Positions 33,651 to 42,806 of a stretch of 50,800 nucleotides of DNA are shown piece after piece. The stretch spans positions 1 to 50,800 of the forward strand of contig CAMZGO010000009.1 in the NCBI GenBank assembly GCA_947306425.1, given 5' to 3'. Position 1 is the first letter of the stretch. Every line of letters begins with the position of its first letter. This stretch comes from an uncultured Elusimicrobia bacterium (lineage in GTDB: Bacteria > Elusimicrobiota > Elusimicrobia > Elusimicrobiales > Elusimicrobiaceae). The notes beneath the pieces were generated by a model. That model ran no database searches. It was not told the origin of the DNA and was given only the letters and a program-made list of their open reading frames with translations. Position numbers and translations under genes: made by a program.

Positions 33651-35192
33651 CTGTACAGGCAATTTGTTAAACAACAATTGATAGCGCATACCTAAAACAA
33701 AAGTTAAAATCTTTTTAAGTTGTCCCGTAGGCAAATAAAGCAAATTCAAAGCAATCAAAAAAACCAAACCGCAAATAAATACCCGGGTAAACGCGGATTG
33801 CCCCGTCATAACTTTAGCTAAAAACGCCGCCGGAATTAAAGCAACTAAATTTAAAATAACTAAAAGGCCGGTATCTTTAAGAGGTTGCCAAAATTTAATT
33901 TGCGGTATATGGTTTTTAAAAAATAAAGCCACAATAAAATAACCGAAAATTGAACACCCAAGTTGCGTATACGGGTAAGCAAAAGGCCCAAAGCGCGAAA
34001 TAAAAAAGTACAGCGCACCGATAATTACAATGTCCCTAAAAATCATATATTTAAAACTTTCTTTAATTTTGCGCGTACTTGCAATAATACTGCCGGCAAA
34101 AGGCGTCAAAACTGTTGTAATTAAAAGTATCATCATCGGGCGCAAAAATTTAACTACATTTATTGAGGACTGCACGTTAAATTCCCCGCGTTTAAAAAAT
34201 AAATTAACAATATCCGGTGCAAAATAACAAGTGAAAATCGCTAAAGGAATCATAATAAACAAAATCAAATAATTTGCTCTTAAATAATTGAGGTTTAATT
34301 CCTCAAAATCTTTGGCGGAAGCATTTTCATTTAACTGTATATGGAAAACACTTGTTATTTTAGAAGTCAAAATTTCATTGGGTGCATCAGTTAATTGTTT
34401 GGCATAGGAATAGGCGCTTATTATGCCTCCGGCAAAACTACTCATTAAATACATAGGCAGCATCCCTATACAAAAATTACCAAGTATTAAAATTTGATTT
34501 GTTAAAATATTATTTTTAAGACGGCTTTCAAAAGTTGTTTTAAAATTTGTGAAGGTCCAATTTAACTTTTTCTTCATTAAACAAAAATAAACAGATATCT
34601 GCAAAATATAAGAACATATAAAGCCGCACAACATCGCTTTAAGCCCTAAAATATTATGAAATAAAACTAAAACCACCATCGGTACAACAGCATTTAGCGG
34701 TAATAATAAATTAACCGCAAATATACGGTACATATACATTATATCAAGCAAAAAATAACACAAAATATGTGAACAAAAATATAAAAAGGAAAGTTGCAAA
34801 ATTAAAATATCTTTAGTAAGTATTTCTTGTGAAAATTTGGAAAATAAACCAAAAATATTCACAGGGAACAAAAAACCAATAGTTAAAATTAATACTATAA
34901 ACAAAACATACAAAAATAAAAATAAATTGATAAAACTTTTTGCATTTTTCAAATTTTGTCTTCTTAAAAACATAGCTTGCGGTATCAAAACATTACCGTT
35001 TAGTGAAGTAAAAAAAGCTGAAACAAGCCCGCCTATGGTAAGGATATAAAAATAAATATCGGCCCTGGCTTGAGTGCCAAAATAAAAGGCAATCAAAATA
35101 CTGTTTACAAAAGAAAGCAATTTCCAAATAAAAGTTGAACCTACTGAAATTGCTGCCCCTTGTTTATAAGAATATTCCTTAAATATTGCCAT
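33633..35192 (-). CDS. murJ: MurJ/MviN-family lipid-linked glycan flippase
   Basis: A 519-residue integral membrane protein with about 14 helices and MVF-family motifs: FGTQARADIYFYILTIGG in place of FGxxxxADAFxxA, NVLIPQAMFLRRQ, LFFKRGEFNVQSSINVVKFLRPM and a FAGSIIASTRKIKESF loop. It should flip lipid II or another undecaprenyl-linked oligosaccharide across the inner membrane. It may be the cell's only MurJ or a relative for a surface glycan, since two glycosyltransferase genes face it. It begins 12 bp after dusB and its end overlaps the convergent GT9 gene. Confidence 0.82.
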   Translation of the reverse strand: MAIFKEYSYKQGAAISVGSTFIWKLLSFVNSILIAFYFGTQARADIYFYILTIGGLVSAFFTSLNGNVLIPQAMFLRRQNLKNAKSFINLFLFLYVLFIVLILTIGFLFPVNIFGLFSKFSQEILTKDILILQLSFLYFCSHILCYFLLDIMYMYRIFAVNLLLPLNAVVPMVVLVLFHNILGLKAMLCGFICSYILQISVYFCLMKKKLNWTFTNFKTTFESRLKNNILTNQILILGNFCIGMLPMYLMSSFAGGIISAYSYAKQLTDAPNEILTSKITSVFHIQLNENASAKDFEELNLNYLRANYLILFIMIPLAIFTCYFAPDIVNLFFKRGEFNVQSSINVVKFLRPMMILLITTVLTPFAGSIIASTRKIKESFKYMIFRDIVIIGALYFFISRFGPFAYPYTQLGCSIFGYFIVALFFKNHIPQIKFWQPLKDTGLLVILNLVALIPAAFLAKVMTGQSAFTRVFICGLVFLIALNLLYLPTGQLKKILTFVLGMRYQLLFNKLPVQLKKFF

Positions 35193-35204
35193 ATACCTAT
35201 TATA

Positions 35205-36173
35205 TTATTTTAGATTTAGCAGGGAAAGTGCTTTATTTGGCTCTTGGCACAAGACAAAATCTGCCCTCATTTTTGCCGCCCCTGCAAAATTATTTATCCA
35301 AAACCCTGATGTTTTTTTGCTTCGGTTTAGACCGACGCGTTCACCGTAAAAATTAATATTTTGCTGAATTAAAAATTTATATTTCTTAAGACGTTCCTTT
35401 GGAGTGGGTTCGCGGTAAATACCTGTGTTTAAAAAATCTTCAATTTGTTTAAAAATAAAAGGGTTACCTATTGCACCGCGCCCAACCATTATGCCGTCTG
35501 CGCCGGTTTCAAGCAAAATTTTTGCTTCCTCAGGTTTTGTTATACCACCGTTAACTATTAAAGTAATTTTTCCTCCGGCCAGTTTAGCTGCTTTGGAAAG
35601 TTCATCCAAATTAACTGGTCCGTTATGCATTTTTGAAGCAACGCGCCCGTGCAAAACCAAGGCAGAAGCACCCGCATTTATTGCTAAATTTACAATATCT
35701 TTAGTTAAAAAATTATTTTCAGTTAACCCGATACGCGTCTTTAAAGTAACAGGAATTTTGACATTCTTTACTACCGAAGCTACCATATTTTCAAGTTTAT
35801 TTAAATCTTTTAAAAGCACACAGCCTGCTCCGGCTTTATTAACTTTTTTAACAGGGCAGCCGGCGTTTATATCAACAATATCCGCACCGGCTTGCTCGGC
35901 AAGTTTAGCAGCAAGAACTAAAGTTTGTGCTTCCCCTCCGAAAATTTGCATTGAAAGCGGATGTTCTTTGCCGGAAATTTTGAGCATATTTTGGCTTCTT
36001 TCATTACCGTATTTTAAAGCGGATGAGGACACCATTTCCGCACACACAAGCCCGGCGCCGCCCTCTAAACAAAGCAAACGAAAAGGCGTATCGGTAATAC
36101 CGGCCATTGGGGCAAGCACCAAATTATTTTTACATTTTAAATTACCGATTTTAAGGGGTTGAAGTAAAGTCAT
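35205..36173 (-). CDS. dusB: tRNA-dihydrouridine synthase (DusB-like)
   Basis: An FMN-dependent TIM-barrel enzyme that reduces uridine to dihydrouridine in tRNA. The 322-residue protein has LAPMAGITDTPFRLLCLEGGAGL, the catalytic-Cys signature DINAGCPVKKVNKAGAGC, VTLKTRIGL, LVLHGR and NGGITKPEEA..GADGIMVGRGAIGNPFIF. Length and motifs best match DusB. The start at 36173 is 1 bp after the upstream stop; the longer in-frame version would run into that gene. It lies in a chain with the phosphoesterase pair and murJ. Confidence 0.93.
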   Translation of the reverse strand: MTLLQPLKIGNLKCKNNLVLAPMAGITDTPFRLLCLEGGAGLVCAEMVSSSALKYGNERSQNMLKISGKEHPLSMQIFGGEAQTLVLAAKLAEQAGADIVDINAGCPVKKVNKAGAGCVLLKDLNKLENMVASVVKNVKIPVTLKTRIGLTENNFLTKDIVNLAINAGASALVLHGRVASKMHNGPVNLDELSKAAKLAGGKITLIVNGGITKPEEAKILLETGADGIMVGRGAIGNPFIFKQIEDFLNTGIYREPTPKERLKKYKFLIQQNINFYGERVGLNRSKKTSGFWINNFAGAAKMRADFVLCQEPNKALSLLNLK

Positions 36174-36174
36174 T

Positions 36175-37617
36175 TTAAATTTGCTGCCAGGCACTTTTAT
36201 TATCAAAGCCGGTATTTTTCCGGCTTAAACACCAGGTTACGATATCTCTTACGGTTCTGTCAGTATTTTTAAATTCGTACATATTTAAAAAATCTTCGTA
36301 TCCGTCTAGATTTCCTATAATATGGTCGGGCAAAGCGATATCATAAAGCTGATTTTTTTGTAAAGGTTTACCATCTATAAGGATTTTTTTTATTTTTTTA
36401 TCATTATCATAAAATATTTCAATACCGCTTAAAGCAGCCGGATGTTGGGTATTCAAATTATTTTCAAGAGCTTTGAATAATTCTTCCCCGTAAATTTTTA
36501 GGAACATAACTTTATCGTCAAAAGGGAAAGATTGATATAAATTCCCTTCTGTAACATTTCCTTGAGGGAGGTCCTCACCCAAAGCTTCCAAATTCATAAG
36601 TCCTATATTTGTTTTACCCCATCTTTTCAAACAAGCAGCCGCATATAAACCGAGGTCAGAATTCTGCCCCTGCCCCTCCAAATACATATCAATTTTTGTT
36701 ATATGTCTAGTTTGCGTTTTTGCTACCTGTTGTTTTAAGGAATTAACTTCCTGTAGCAAGTTTTCTTCTTCCCCAAAGAAAGATGCATCAAGGGAAATAT
36801 CTTCTTGGTTATAAGATGATATTTGCTTGTTTTTGTTAAAATTTAAGGTAAGTAAAGCAACCTTCTGTAAATTGGGCGGAACCTGATTTATGATTATTCT
36901 TGAGGAATCATGCACTTCTCTATTACCAATTCCCAGAATGATATCTAAATCTTGCAATTCCTCAAGCAAGGCCTTATCTCCTACGGATTGATCTTGCCTT
37001 TCAAAACCAAGAGAACTCAGTAAAATTATCAAATCGGCGCCTTGTGTTTTAAGATTTTCAATTTGGGGCCTAAGGCTTTCAATTTCGTCTTCAGCCTGCA
37101 GGCCGCCTGTACGGAACAACTTATCAAAATCCTGTTTTGACAATACCCCTAAAACAGCGATTTTTAAACCTTCAAAGTCAATTAACAAATACTTTTTTAT
37201 ACCATCCGGCGTTTTGCCTGATTGCGTTTTTAAATTCGTAACTACTATAGGTATTTTATTATCTTTCAAAGCGGAAGTTATATCGTTGATACCGAATTTT
37301 AAATCTTCTGCACTTAAAGTTATGGCGGTATATGGTAAAGTAGAAAGCAGTTTTAAACTGCCTGTTAATTTCGTAAATTGCCCCTCCAAAGTTGTACCTA
37401 ACAAATTACCGCTGTCAAAGAGGAGAAAAGGCATTTGCTTTTTTAAAAACAAATTTTTTAAAGCAGGAAGCCCACCAAAACTTTTATTATCCTCCCCTAG
37501 CGTATGTGCGTAAAAATAACCGGAAATTGCGCCCGTATGATAAATTTCCACAGGTGCTTTATTATCATTACAGGCGCAAAAGGATAAACATAAAAGAATT
37601 AATAAAAATTTCTTCAT
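36175..37617 (-). CDS. Lipoprotein pseudo-phosphoesterase, 5'-nucleotidase-like fold without metal ligands
   Basis: A 480-residue lipoprotein (FCAC, Cys16) alignable end to end with the next gene, but with its active-site motifs lost. HTSDVHGY becomes HTGAISGY, DSGD becomes DSGN, GNHE becomes SAED, the LIHDSA histidine is serine, GGHAHT becomes GIGNRE, and NSGAIRG becomes NLEALGE. The fold segments between these are kept, and the reading frame is clean over 1.4 kb, so it looks like a maintained non-catalytic protein rather than a decaying gene. Binding or scaffolding is possible. It overlaps its active paralogue by 4 bp (ATGA). Confidence 0.8.
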   Translation of the reverse strand: MKKFLLILLCLSFCACNDNKAPVEIYHTGAISGYFYAHTLGEDNKSFGGLPALKNLFLKKQMPFLLFDSGNLLGTTLEGQFTKLTGSLKLLSTLPYTAITLSAEDLKFGINDITSALKDNKIPIVVTNLKTQSGKTPDGIKKYLLIDFEGLKIAVLGVLSKQDFDKLFRTGGLQAEDEIESLRPQIENLKTQGADLIILLSSLGFERQDQSVGDKALLEELQDLDIILGIGNREVHDSSRIIINQVPPNLQKVALLTLNFNKNKQISSYNQEDISLDASFFGEEENLLQEVNSLKQQVAKTQTRHITKIDMYLEGQGQNSDLGLYAAACLKRWGKTNIGLMNLEALGEDLPQGNVTEGNLYQSFPFDDKVMFLKIYGEELFKALENNLNTQHPAALSGIEIFYDNDKKIKKILIDGKPLQKNQLYDIALPDHIIGNLDGYEDFLNMYEFKNTDRTVRDIVTWCLSRKNTGFDNKSAWQQI

Positions 37618-39095
37618 TTCTCTACTTTTATTATACGCTCCGCATCAGAAGGGGGTAATATACCTTCATTATTTTCATTGATATGGGAAATAAAGAAATC
37701 TGCCAAAAATCTGTCAGAAAACACGGTTTTATCTTCTATTTTCTTAAACAGATAGCCTTCGCTGTTCCCTTTAGCAATAAAATCAGGTACAGCCAAAGTG
37801 TATATTTGTGTTTTATTTAAGGGCTTGCCGTTTACTGAAATATCTATAATTTTTGCCCTGTTATTTTTAAAGGAATATTTAACTTTTAAACCGGAATATT
37901 GAAATAAGCTTGATTTCTCTCTTAGGCCTTTTCTAACCAGTTTTTCAACAAATTTACCGTCGGCTTTGACTATCATAATTTTATTTTGGAAAGGCAAAAC
38001 TTCTTCAATAATTCTGTTAGTAATATTTCCTGCGGTAATACCTGCACCGCGTATTGCCCCGCTGTTTATTACGGCGATATCCGCACCGGTATTTTGTTTG
38101 ATGATATCACAAAATAAATCACCCAAATAACTATCAACCGCATTATTTTTTGTACCGGGCAAATTAGAAATATTTTCTTTTGCCTTACCTACAACAATAT
38201 CCATTTTTTTATCAAGGCGTTCTGTAGCAAAAGCAATAATTTCAGACGGCAAATCAATTTTAGAATTATCCATCAAAACATACTTTGTTTTGATGTCGGT
38301 TAATTTTCTTGTTTTATCATCAAAAGTCAAGGTTGCTTCAGTTATACCTCTTAAAGCAGTACCGCTCTCTGCAAAAACGGTATTATCAACTTTTTTGTTT
38401 TGAATAATTGTGTGGGCATGACCGCCTAAAACCAAATCAATACCAAGGCCTTTAACTAATTTAACGGTGGTATAAGTGTCCTCATGTCTTTCATCTTGTG
38501 CACTGTCGTGAATTAATAAAATTACGGCATCAGGGTTTTTTTCTCTAACTTTCAAAACTGCTTGTTTTAATAATTTGCGCGGTTTCCTTATCTTGATGTA
38601 TTTTGATTCGGTAGAAAATTCCTTTCCCACCCCGATAACTGCTATCTTATATCCGTTCACTTCATAAAACTCGTATGGTTTTATATGTTCGGGATATTTT
38701 TTTGTTATGCGGTCCTCTGCATTTAAAACCAATAAATCGGCCTTTAAGGCCGCATTATTTTTTAACAAGGCCTCATCTTTAAAATCATTTTCGTGATTAC
38801 CCAAAGTAACCGCATTGTAGCCGAGTTTATTTATAAAATCTACCGAATATGCCCCTTTGCTCTTTTTGGCCTCATAAGTGCCGGAAGTATAATCGCCTGA
38901 ATCTAATAACAAGTATGGGGTTTTTTGGGTTTTTAAATATCCGGCCAAAGCAGCAAAACCGCCAAGGGTTTGCCCCTTAACGGTTGTAGGGAAATAGTAA
39001 CCATGTACGTCAGAAGTATGAAACACCTTTACTTCCCCCGCCCACACGGCAAAAGCCGCACACACAAATGATATAAAAACAAAGATTTTCTTCAT
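37614..39095 (-). CDS. Periplasmic 5'-nucleotidase / UshA-like metallophosphoesterase
   Basis: A 493-residue exported protein (signal about 1-19, ending VWAG) with complete dimetal ligands: Asp29 and His31 (HTSDVHGY), Asp65/Asp68 (DSGD), Asn100-His101 (GNHE), His196 (LLIHDSA), and His226/His228 (GGHAHT). The C-terminal substrate domain has VINSGAIRG (about 343-350) and LAVPDFIAKGNSEGY. The family removes phosphate from nucleotides or related compounds in the periplasm for salvage; exact substrate is not evident. It heads the operon phosphoesterase, pseudo-phosphoesterase, dusB, murJ; AAAGG precedes the ATG. Confidence 0.9.
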   Translation of the reverse strand: MKKIFVFISFVCAAFAVWAGEVKVFHTSDVHGYYFPTTVKGQTLGGFAALAGYLKTQKTPYLLLDSGDYTSGTYEAKKSKGAYSVDFINKLGYNAVTLGNHENDFKDEALLKNNAALKADLLVLNAEDRITKKYPEHIKPYEFYEVNGYKIAVIGVGKEFSTESKYIKIRKPRKLLKQAVLKVREKNPDAVILLIHDSAQDERHEDTYTTVKLVKGLGIDLVLGGHAHTIIQNKKVDNTVFAESGTALRGITEATLTFDDKTRKLTDIKTKYVLMDNSKIDLPSEIIAFATERLDKKMDIVVGKAKENISNLPGTKNNAVDSYLGDLFCDIIKQNTGADIAVINSGAIRGAGITAGNITNRIIEEVLPFQNKIMIVKADGKFVEKLVRKGLREKSSLFQYSGLKVKYSFKNNRAKIIDISVNGKPLNKTQIYTLAVPDFIAKGNSEGYLFKKIEDKTVFSDRFLADFFISHINENNEGILPPSDAERIIKVEK

Positions 39096-39197
39096 ACCTT
39101 TATCTTATCAAATTTTAAGAAGTTTGGCTTAATCTCAAACCAAATCTAAAAAATATTAGTTACCCCTCGGGATAGCGAGATTTGCGCTAATTTTCTC

Positions 39198-39225
39198 TTG
39201 ACAACAGGTTTTTTTTTGTTATAAT
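39198..39225 (+). promoter_or_regulatory. Strong promoter of the lone type IV pilin
   Basis: Perfect TTGACA (39198-39203) and perfect TATAAT (39220-39225) with a 16-bp spacer, followed by a ~30-nt leader and AGGAGGG (39251-39257) just before the start. This is the best promoter/ribosome-binding-site pair in the window, implying high expression. Confidence 0.85.
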
Positions 39226-39260
39226 ATACCAATCCCATATAAATAAAATTAGGAGGGATA

Positions 39261-39803
39261 ATGAAAAAAGAAAGTGTAGTAAATAAATTGGGCTTCACGT
39301 TGATAGAGTTGTTAGTAGTGGTTCTCATTATTGGTATACTTGCCGCTATTGCTTTACCTCAATATAGAAAAGTAATAATGAAGGCCCATTTGCACAGAGG
39401 AATATCTCTGGTTGCAAGTTTTTCTGAAGCACAACAAGTATATTATATGGTCCACGGTACATATTCTCCTGATATTGATTCTTTCGATGTAGAAGTTCCA
39501 CATGACGAAACTTGCGAAAAATGGGAAACTAGCACATCAAGCGGTTGGGACTGTCCTTGGGGAGGAATAGAACTTGCGACAAACCTAGTCAGTTTCGTTT
39601 ATCCTGTACATACACCTCCCAGTTCTGTCGCTTTAATCATATATGGACATCTCTTGAATGATACACTTGGAGGCAGATTTCAAAATTCCAATAGGTATTG
39701 TTTGGCTAGGCCATACAGTACAATTGCACAAAGTGTATGTGAGAGTATAGGCGGAGTTTTGGTTGATGAAAATGGAACATGGAAATATTATGAGGTACAT
39801 TAG
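39261..39803 (+). CDS. Type IV pilin, major-pilin type
   Basis: A 180-residue prepilin with leader MKKESVVNKLG and mature start FTLIELLVVVLIIGILAAIALPQYRKVI, including Glu5 and the Ala-Leu-Pro kink. The globular domain has four cysteines (ETCEKWE..WDCPW and RYCLARP..SVCES). Length and helix are those of a structural pilin rather than a minor one, and the strong promoter fits an abundant product. It stands alone, away from the assembly operon, between two minus-strand operons. The form is the one I associate with the many pilins of Elusimicrobiota. Confidence 0.9.
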   Translation: MKKESVVNKLGFTLIELLVVVLIIGILAAIALPQYRKVIMKAHLHRGISLVASFSEAQQVYYMVHGTYSPDIDSFDVEVPHDETCEKWETSTSSGWDCPWGGIELATNLVSFVYPVHTPPSSVALIIYGHLLNDTLGGRFQNSNRYCLARPYSTIAQSVCESIGGVLVDENGTWKYYEVH

Positions 39804-39892
39804 GGTATAATATATAAATTTTCCGGTTAACATTAGGTGTAAGCTAGTGCCAAAATCAGTTTTTGTGTATCATTAGAAAATAAAAATCACTT

Positions 39893-40687
39893 TCATATAT
39901 TATAAAAAGCTTTGGCGTTTTGGGTGGTAATGTCTGCAACTTCATTAATATTTTTACCTAAAATATCTGCCAAATTTTGTGCTATTTCCGGAATATTTAC
40001 AGGTGAATTACGCTTCCCTCTCTTACTTTGCGGCGGAAGATATGGGCAATCCGTTTCCAAAAGCAAGTATTTTAGTCCTACTTGTTTTATGGTTTGCCTG
40101 ATATCTTCATTTTTCTTATAACCTATAAGACCGTTTATGCCCAAATAAAAACCCATATCCAAAGCCCTATAGGCATCTTCTTTACGGCCGCTAAAACAAT
40201 GCAAGACACCGCCGCTTAGATTATATTTTTTTAGTAAAAAAAACATATCTTCGTAGGCGGAAAAGTCTTGCTCTTCTTTGGCTTTCCTACAATGTAAAAC
40301 TATTGGTTTTTTAATAATTGATGCTAGATCAATCTGTTTTTCAAATACCTCTTGCTGCAGAGCACGGGGAGAAGAATCTTCATAAAAATAATCAAGCCCT
40401 ATTTCCCCGACTGCTTTAAATACATCTAAGGTAAGAAATTTTTTTAAATTTTCAAAACTTTCCTCGGTTAATTGTACGGCATTTATCGGGTGAACAGCGG
40501 CTGCCCCATAAATTTGGCCCTCATATTTTTGACACAATTCAAAGGCTTGCTGCCATTCCTCAACTTCACAGGCAATTTCAACCATTTGTTTTACGCCTGC
40601 TGCAAAACAATCAGATATTATTTTTTCTCTGTCTTGGTCAAATGCTTCGTCGTTCAGATGAGCGTGGGAGTCAATAAAAGTAATCAT
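39893..40687 (-). CDS. tatD: TatD-family metal-dependent hydrolase / DNase
   Basis: A 264-residue TIM-barrel amidohydrolase-type protein. Metal ligands are seen in FIDSHAHLND, VGEIGLDYFYED (catalytic Glu), PIVLHCRKA, VLHCFSGRKEDA and LLETDCPYLPP. The SPVNIPEIAQNLADILG C-terminal region is standard. TatD enzymes are 3'-5' exonucleases or DNA-repair/quality-control nucleases. It is the last gene of the 11-gene pheS chain, overlapping the preceding stop by 4 bp. Confidence 0.93.
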   Translation of the reverse strand: MITFIDSHAHLNDEAFDQDREKIISDCFAAGVKQMVEIACEVEEWQQAFELCQKYEGQIYGAAAVHPINAVQLTEESFENLKKFLTLDVFKAVGEIGLDYFYEDSSPRALQQEVFEKQIDLASIIKKPIVLHCRKAKEEQDFSAYEDMFFLLKKYNLSGGVLHCFSGRKEDAYRALDMGFYLGINGLIGYKKNEDIRQTIKQVGLKYLLLETDCPYLPPQSKRGKRNSPVNIPEIAQNLADILGKNINEVADITTQNAKAFYNI

Positions 40688-42003
40688 AACATTCCTAGCA
40701 TATTGCCGTTTTTATCACATAGGGCCGACATCACTCTTTGCTTTTCCCCAAACGTATCTTTGTAAACAGGGGCAGTATTTTGGCTGCGTTTACCGTAAAG
40801 TTCCCTATACTCCAAAACAAACATATAAGGAACACTATAAGGAGGCAAAGTGTCTTCCTTACTTAAAACGAAATAATGTTTATCATTACCCTCCCCGAAA
40901 GTGCGGCAACGCAAGCGTTTAACCAATGTTTCTTCGGAACAAAGGGTTTCTTGCTCTACATATTGAAATTCAAGACGGGTAACTTCCGCGTAGCCTTGTG
41001 CTAAATATTCTTTAATACGGGCATCTGTCTTAGATTTATCAGCCGGAATTTTTTCCGTAGGTAACAGATATGCTTTTTGGCCTTTTAAACTTTTATTATA
41101 AGAAACTAACCCTTCCTCTGTTAAAAGCCCTTTTTTGTCAAAAATCGGGTTTCCGTTAAAATCTTTTAATAAAAATAAATCGGATGCAGATATGCTCTTT
41201 GACAGGAAAAATTCTTTTGCATCACCAGATAATTTATCAATCAATAATTGATATCCGCTCAAGGTAAGCATTTTTCTTGCATAAAAAGTGTTTGGATTGC
41301 TCTCAAAAATTGCACCAGACGGTAAGACGTTTCCAAATTTTAAAGAAAGATAGGCTATACCTCTTCCCCTTTCAGCTTTCAATATTTTTTTAAGAGTATC
41401 TATATCTTCATCAGTAAAAATTTGCGCCTCCGGGGCAATAATATTGCGCTCTTTAAGGGCTTGAAGTTTTTCTTTGTCATTTAAACAATCCGGTTCCAAA
41501 CGAATAAGATTTTCCCTCGCAGGTAAATTTGCAAAATCAATCTCAAGAGCTTTTTTATAATTTGCTATCGCAAGTTCTTTTTGCCCCATTTTCTCAAGGG
41601 TTAAGCCATAACCGATAAGGGCATTAATATTTTCAGGCTCATATTCTAAAGCATCCCGGTAATAAGACATTGCTTGCTTGATTTGTTTTTTTTGCATAGC
41701 AATATCCCCCAAACTTGAATATATATATGCATAGTAAGGGGATTGAGGCGTCATAATTTTTAAAGCCGTATTAAAATATTTATTCGCTTCATCATATTTT
41801 GCGAGTGATAATTTAACACTTGCAAGACTTATTTGTATATTTGGATTCTGCCTTTCCGCTTTAGAACATTTTTCAAGTGCATGTTCTGCCGCTACATAGT
41901 CTTTAGAATTAAACAATTTACGGCCTTCATCAAGACAACTGAGTGCACTTAAATTAAGACTAAATAATATAGTAACAGATATAAAAATTAAAAATTTTTT
42001 CAC
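40684..42003 (-). CDS. Exported TPR protein of unknown function
   Basis: A 439-residue protein with a signal peptide (about 1-20, ending NLSA) and tandem TPRs (about 25-160, for example YIYSSLGDIAMQKKQIKQAMSYYRDALEYEPENINALIGYG). The C-terminal ~270 residues are not recognised; they contain DIDTLKKILKAERGRGIAYLSLKFG and two pairs of cysteines. The start is taken as GTG at 42003, because GGAGGG lies 5 nt before it and it overlaps the upstream stop (GTGA). The longer TTG start at 42015 would overlap the ribosome-binding site. Confidence 0.78.
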   Translation of the reverse strand: MKKFLIFISVTILFSLNLSALSCLDEGRKLFNSKDYVAAEHALEKCSKAERQNPNIQISLASVKLSLAKYDEANKYFNTALKIMTPQSPYYAYIYSSLGDIAMQKKQIKQAMSYYRDALEYEPENINALIGYGLTLEKMGQKELAIANYKKALEIDFANLPARENLIRLEPDCLNDKEKLQALKERNIIAPEAQIFTDEDIDTLKKILKAERGRGIAYLSLKFGNVLPSGAIFESNPNTFYARKMLTLSGYQLLIDKLSGDAKEFFLSKSISASDLFLLKDFNGNPIFDKKGLLTEEGLVSYNKSLKGQKAYLLPTEKIPADKSKTDARIKEYLAQGYAEVTRLEFQYVEQETLCSEETLVKRLRCRTFGEGNDKHYFVLSKEDTLPPYSVPYMFVLEYRELYGKRSQNTAPVYKDTFGEKQRVMSALCDKNGNMLGML

Positions 42004-42806
42004 GATGCCCTCCAAGTTTTTAATAAAATAAAAATTTTCCTTATTTTACTTAACTTTACCTTTTTTCCCACGGGTAAGCAACCCCGTTGTTTTATTTTAA
42101 GTAAAATTTCTTCATAGATTGCCCCCATAGCACGTGCAGCAAGCAAAGTCTTAAAATCTTCTTTTGGCAATATTTTGCGTGCTTCGTTATATAAAGTCTG
42201 TGCTTTTTCGGCTTCAAAAACAAGCAATTTTTTAAGTTCTGATGTTTGTTTAAAGGTCAAAAAATCTTCTTCCTTAACATTGAATTTTTGTAAGTCCTCC
42301 AAAGGCAAATAAATGCGGTTCATTTGGGCATCTTCGGCAATATCCCTTAAAATATTTGTAAGTTGTACGGCATACCCCAAAGTAACGGCATATTCCTTTG
42401 AAACGGGATTTGTATAACCAAAAATTTCAATACACATAAGCCCGACTATACTTGCAACTCTATACATATACCAAGTTAAATCTTTAAAATTTTTAAAACG
42501 AACCGGTGTCTTTAAATCATTTTCTACGCCTTCAACCAAAGAAAAGAAATACTCTTTCGGTATTGGGAATTTAGACAAAACATATTTCAAATCATGCCCA
42601 AGTTCTGTCTTAGGAGTACCTGAAAAAACAAGATTAAGTTCTTCCCTTAAAGCAGTAAGTTGTTGAGGGGCGGTATTTGGAGTATCATCAACTATATCAT
42701 CAGCCAAACGGCAAAAAGCATAAATGACACCAAGGGCCTCTTTTTGCTCTTTAGACAAAAAGAAAAACGCTGCCCCGAAATTTGATTTTTTATAACTATT
42801 GTTCAT
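42000..42806 (-). CDS. Squalene/phytoene synthase family (HpnC/HpnD/CrtB-like)
   Basis: A 268-residue trans-isoprenyl head-to-head synthase. Both Asp-rich motifs are present (LADDIVDD near 35-42 and QLTNILRDIAED near 146-157), along with YCYRVA-type MYRVASIVGLMCIEIFGY and IYLPLEDLQKF. Such enzymes make squalene or phytoene, or in the Hpn pathway intermediates between farnesyl diphosphate and squalene. No desaturase, cyclase or other Hpn gene is near, so the product cannot be named. It overlaps tlyA by 11 bp. Confidence 0.87.
   Translation of the reverse strand: MNNSYKKSNFGAAFFFLSKEQKEALGVIYAFCRLADDIVDDTPNTAPQQLTALREELNLVFSGTPKTELGHDLKYVLSKFPIPKEYFFSLVEGVENDLKTPVRFKNFKDLTWYMYRVASIVGLMCIEIFGYTNPVSKEYAVTLGYAVQLTNILRDIAEDAQMNRIYLPLEDLQKFNVKEEDFLTFKQTSELKKLLVFEAEKAQTLYNEARKILPKEDFKTLLAARAMGAIYEEILLKIKQRGCLPVGKKVKLSKIRKIFILLKTWRAS

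Noticed and set aside
35425-36162. 245-codon open frame on the plus strand
   Set aside because: Exactly antisense to dusB, with low-complexity Ser/Pro/Phe composition typical of a mirrored frame and no ribosome-binding site.
39804-39892. Terminator between the pilin and tatD
   Set aside because: Only a weak six-pair CTAGTG/CATTAG possibility without a U-run; nothing supportable in the gap.
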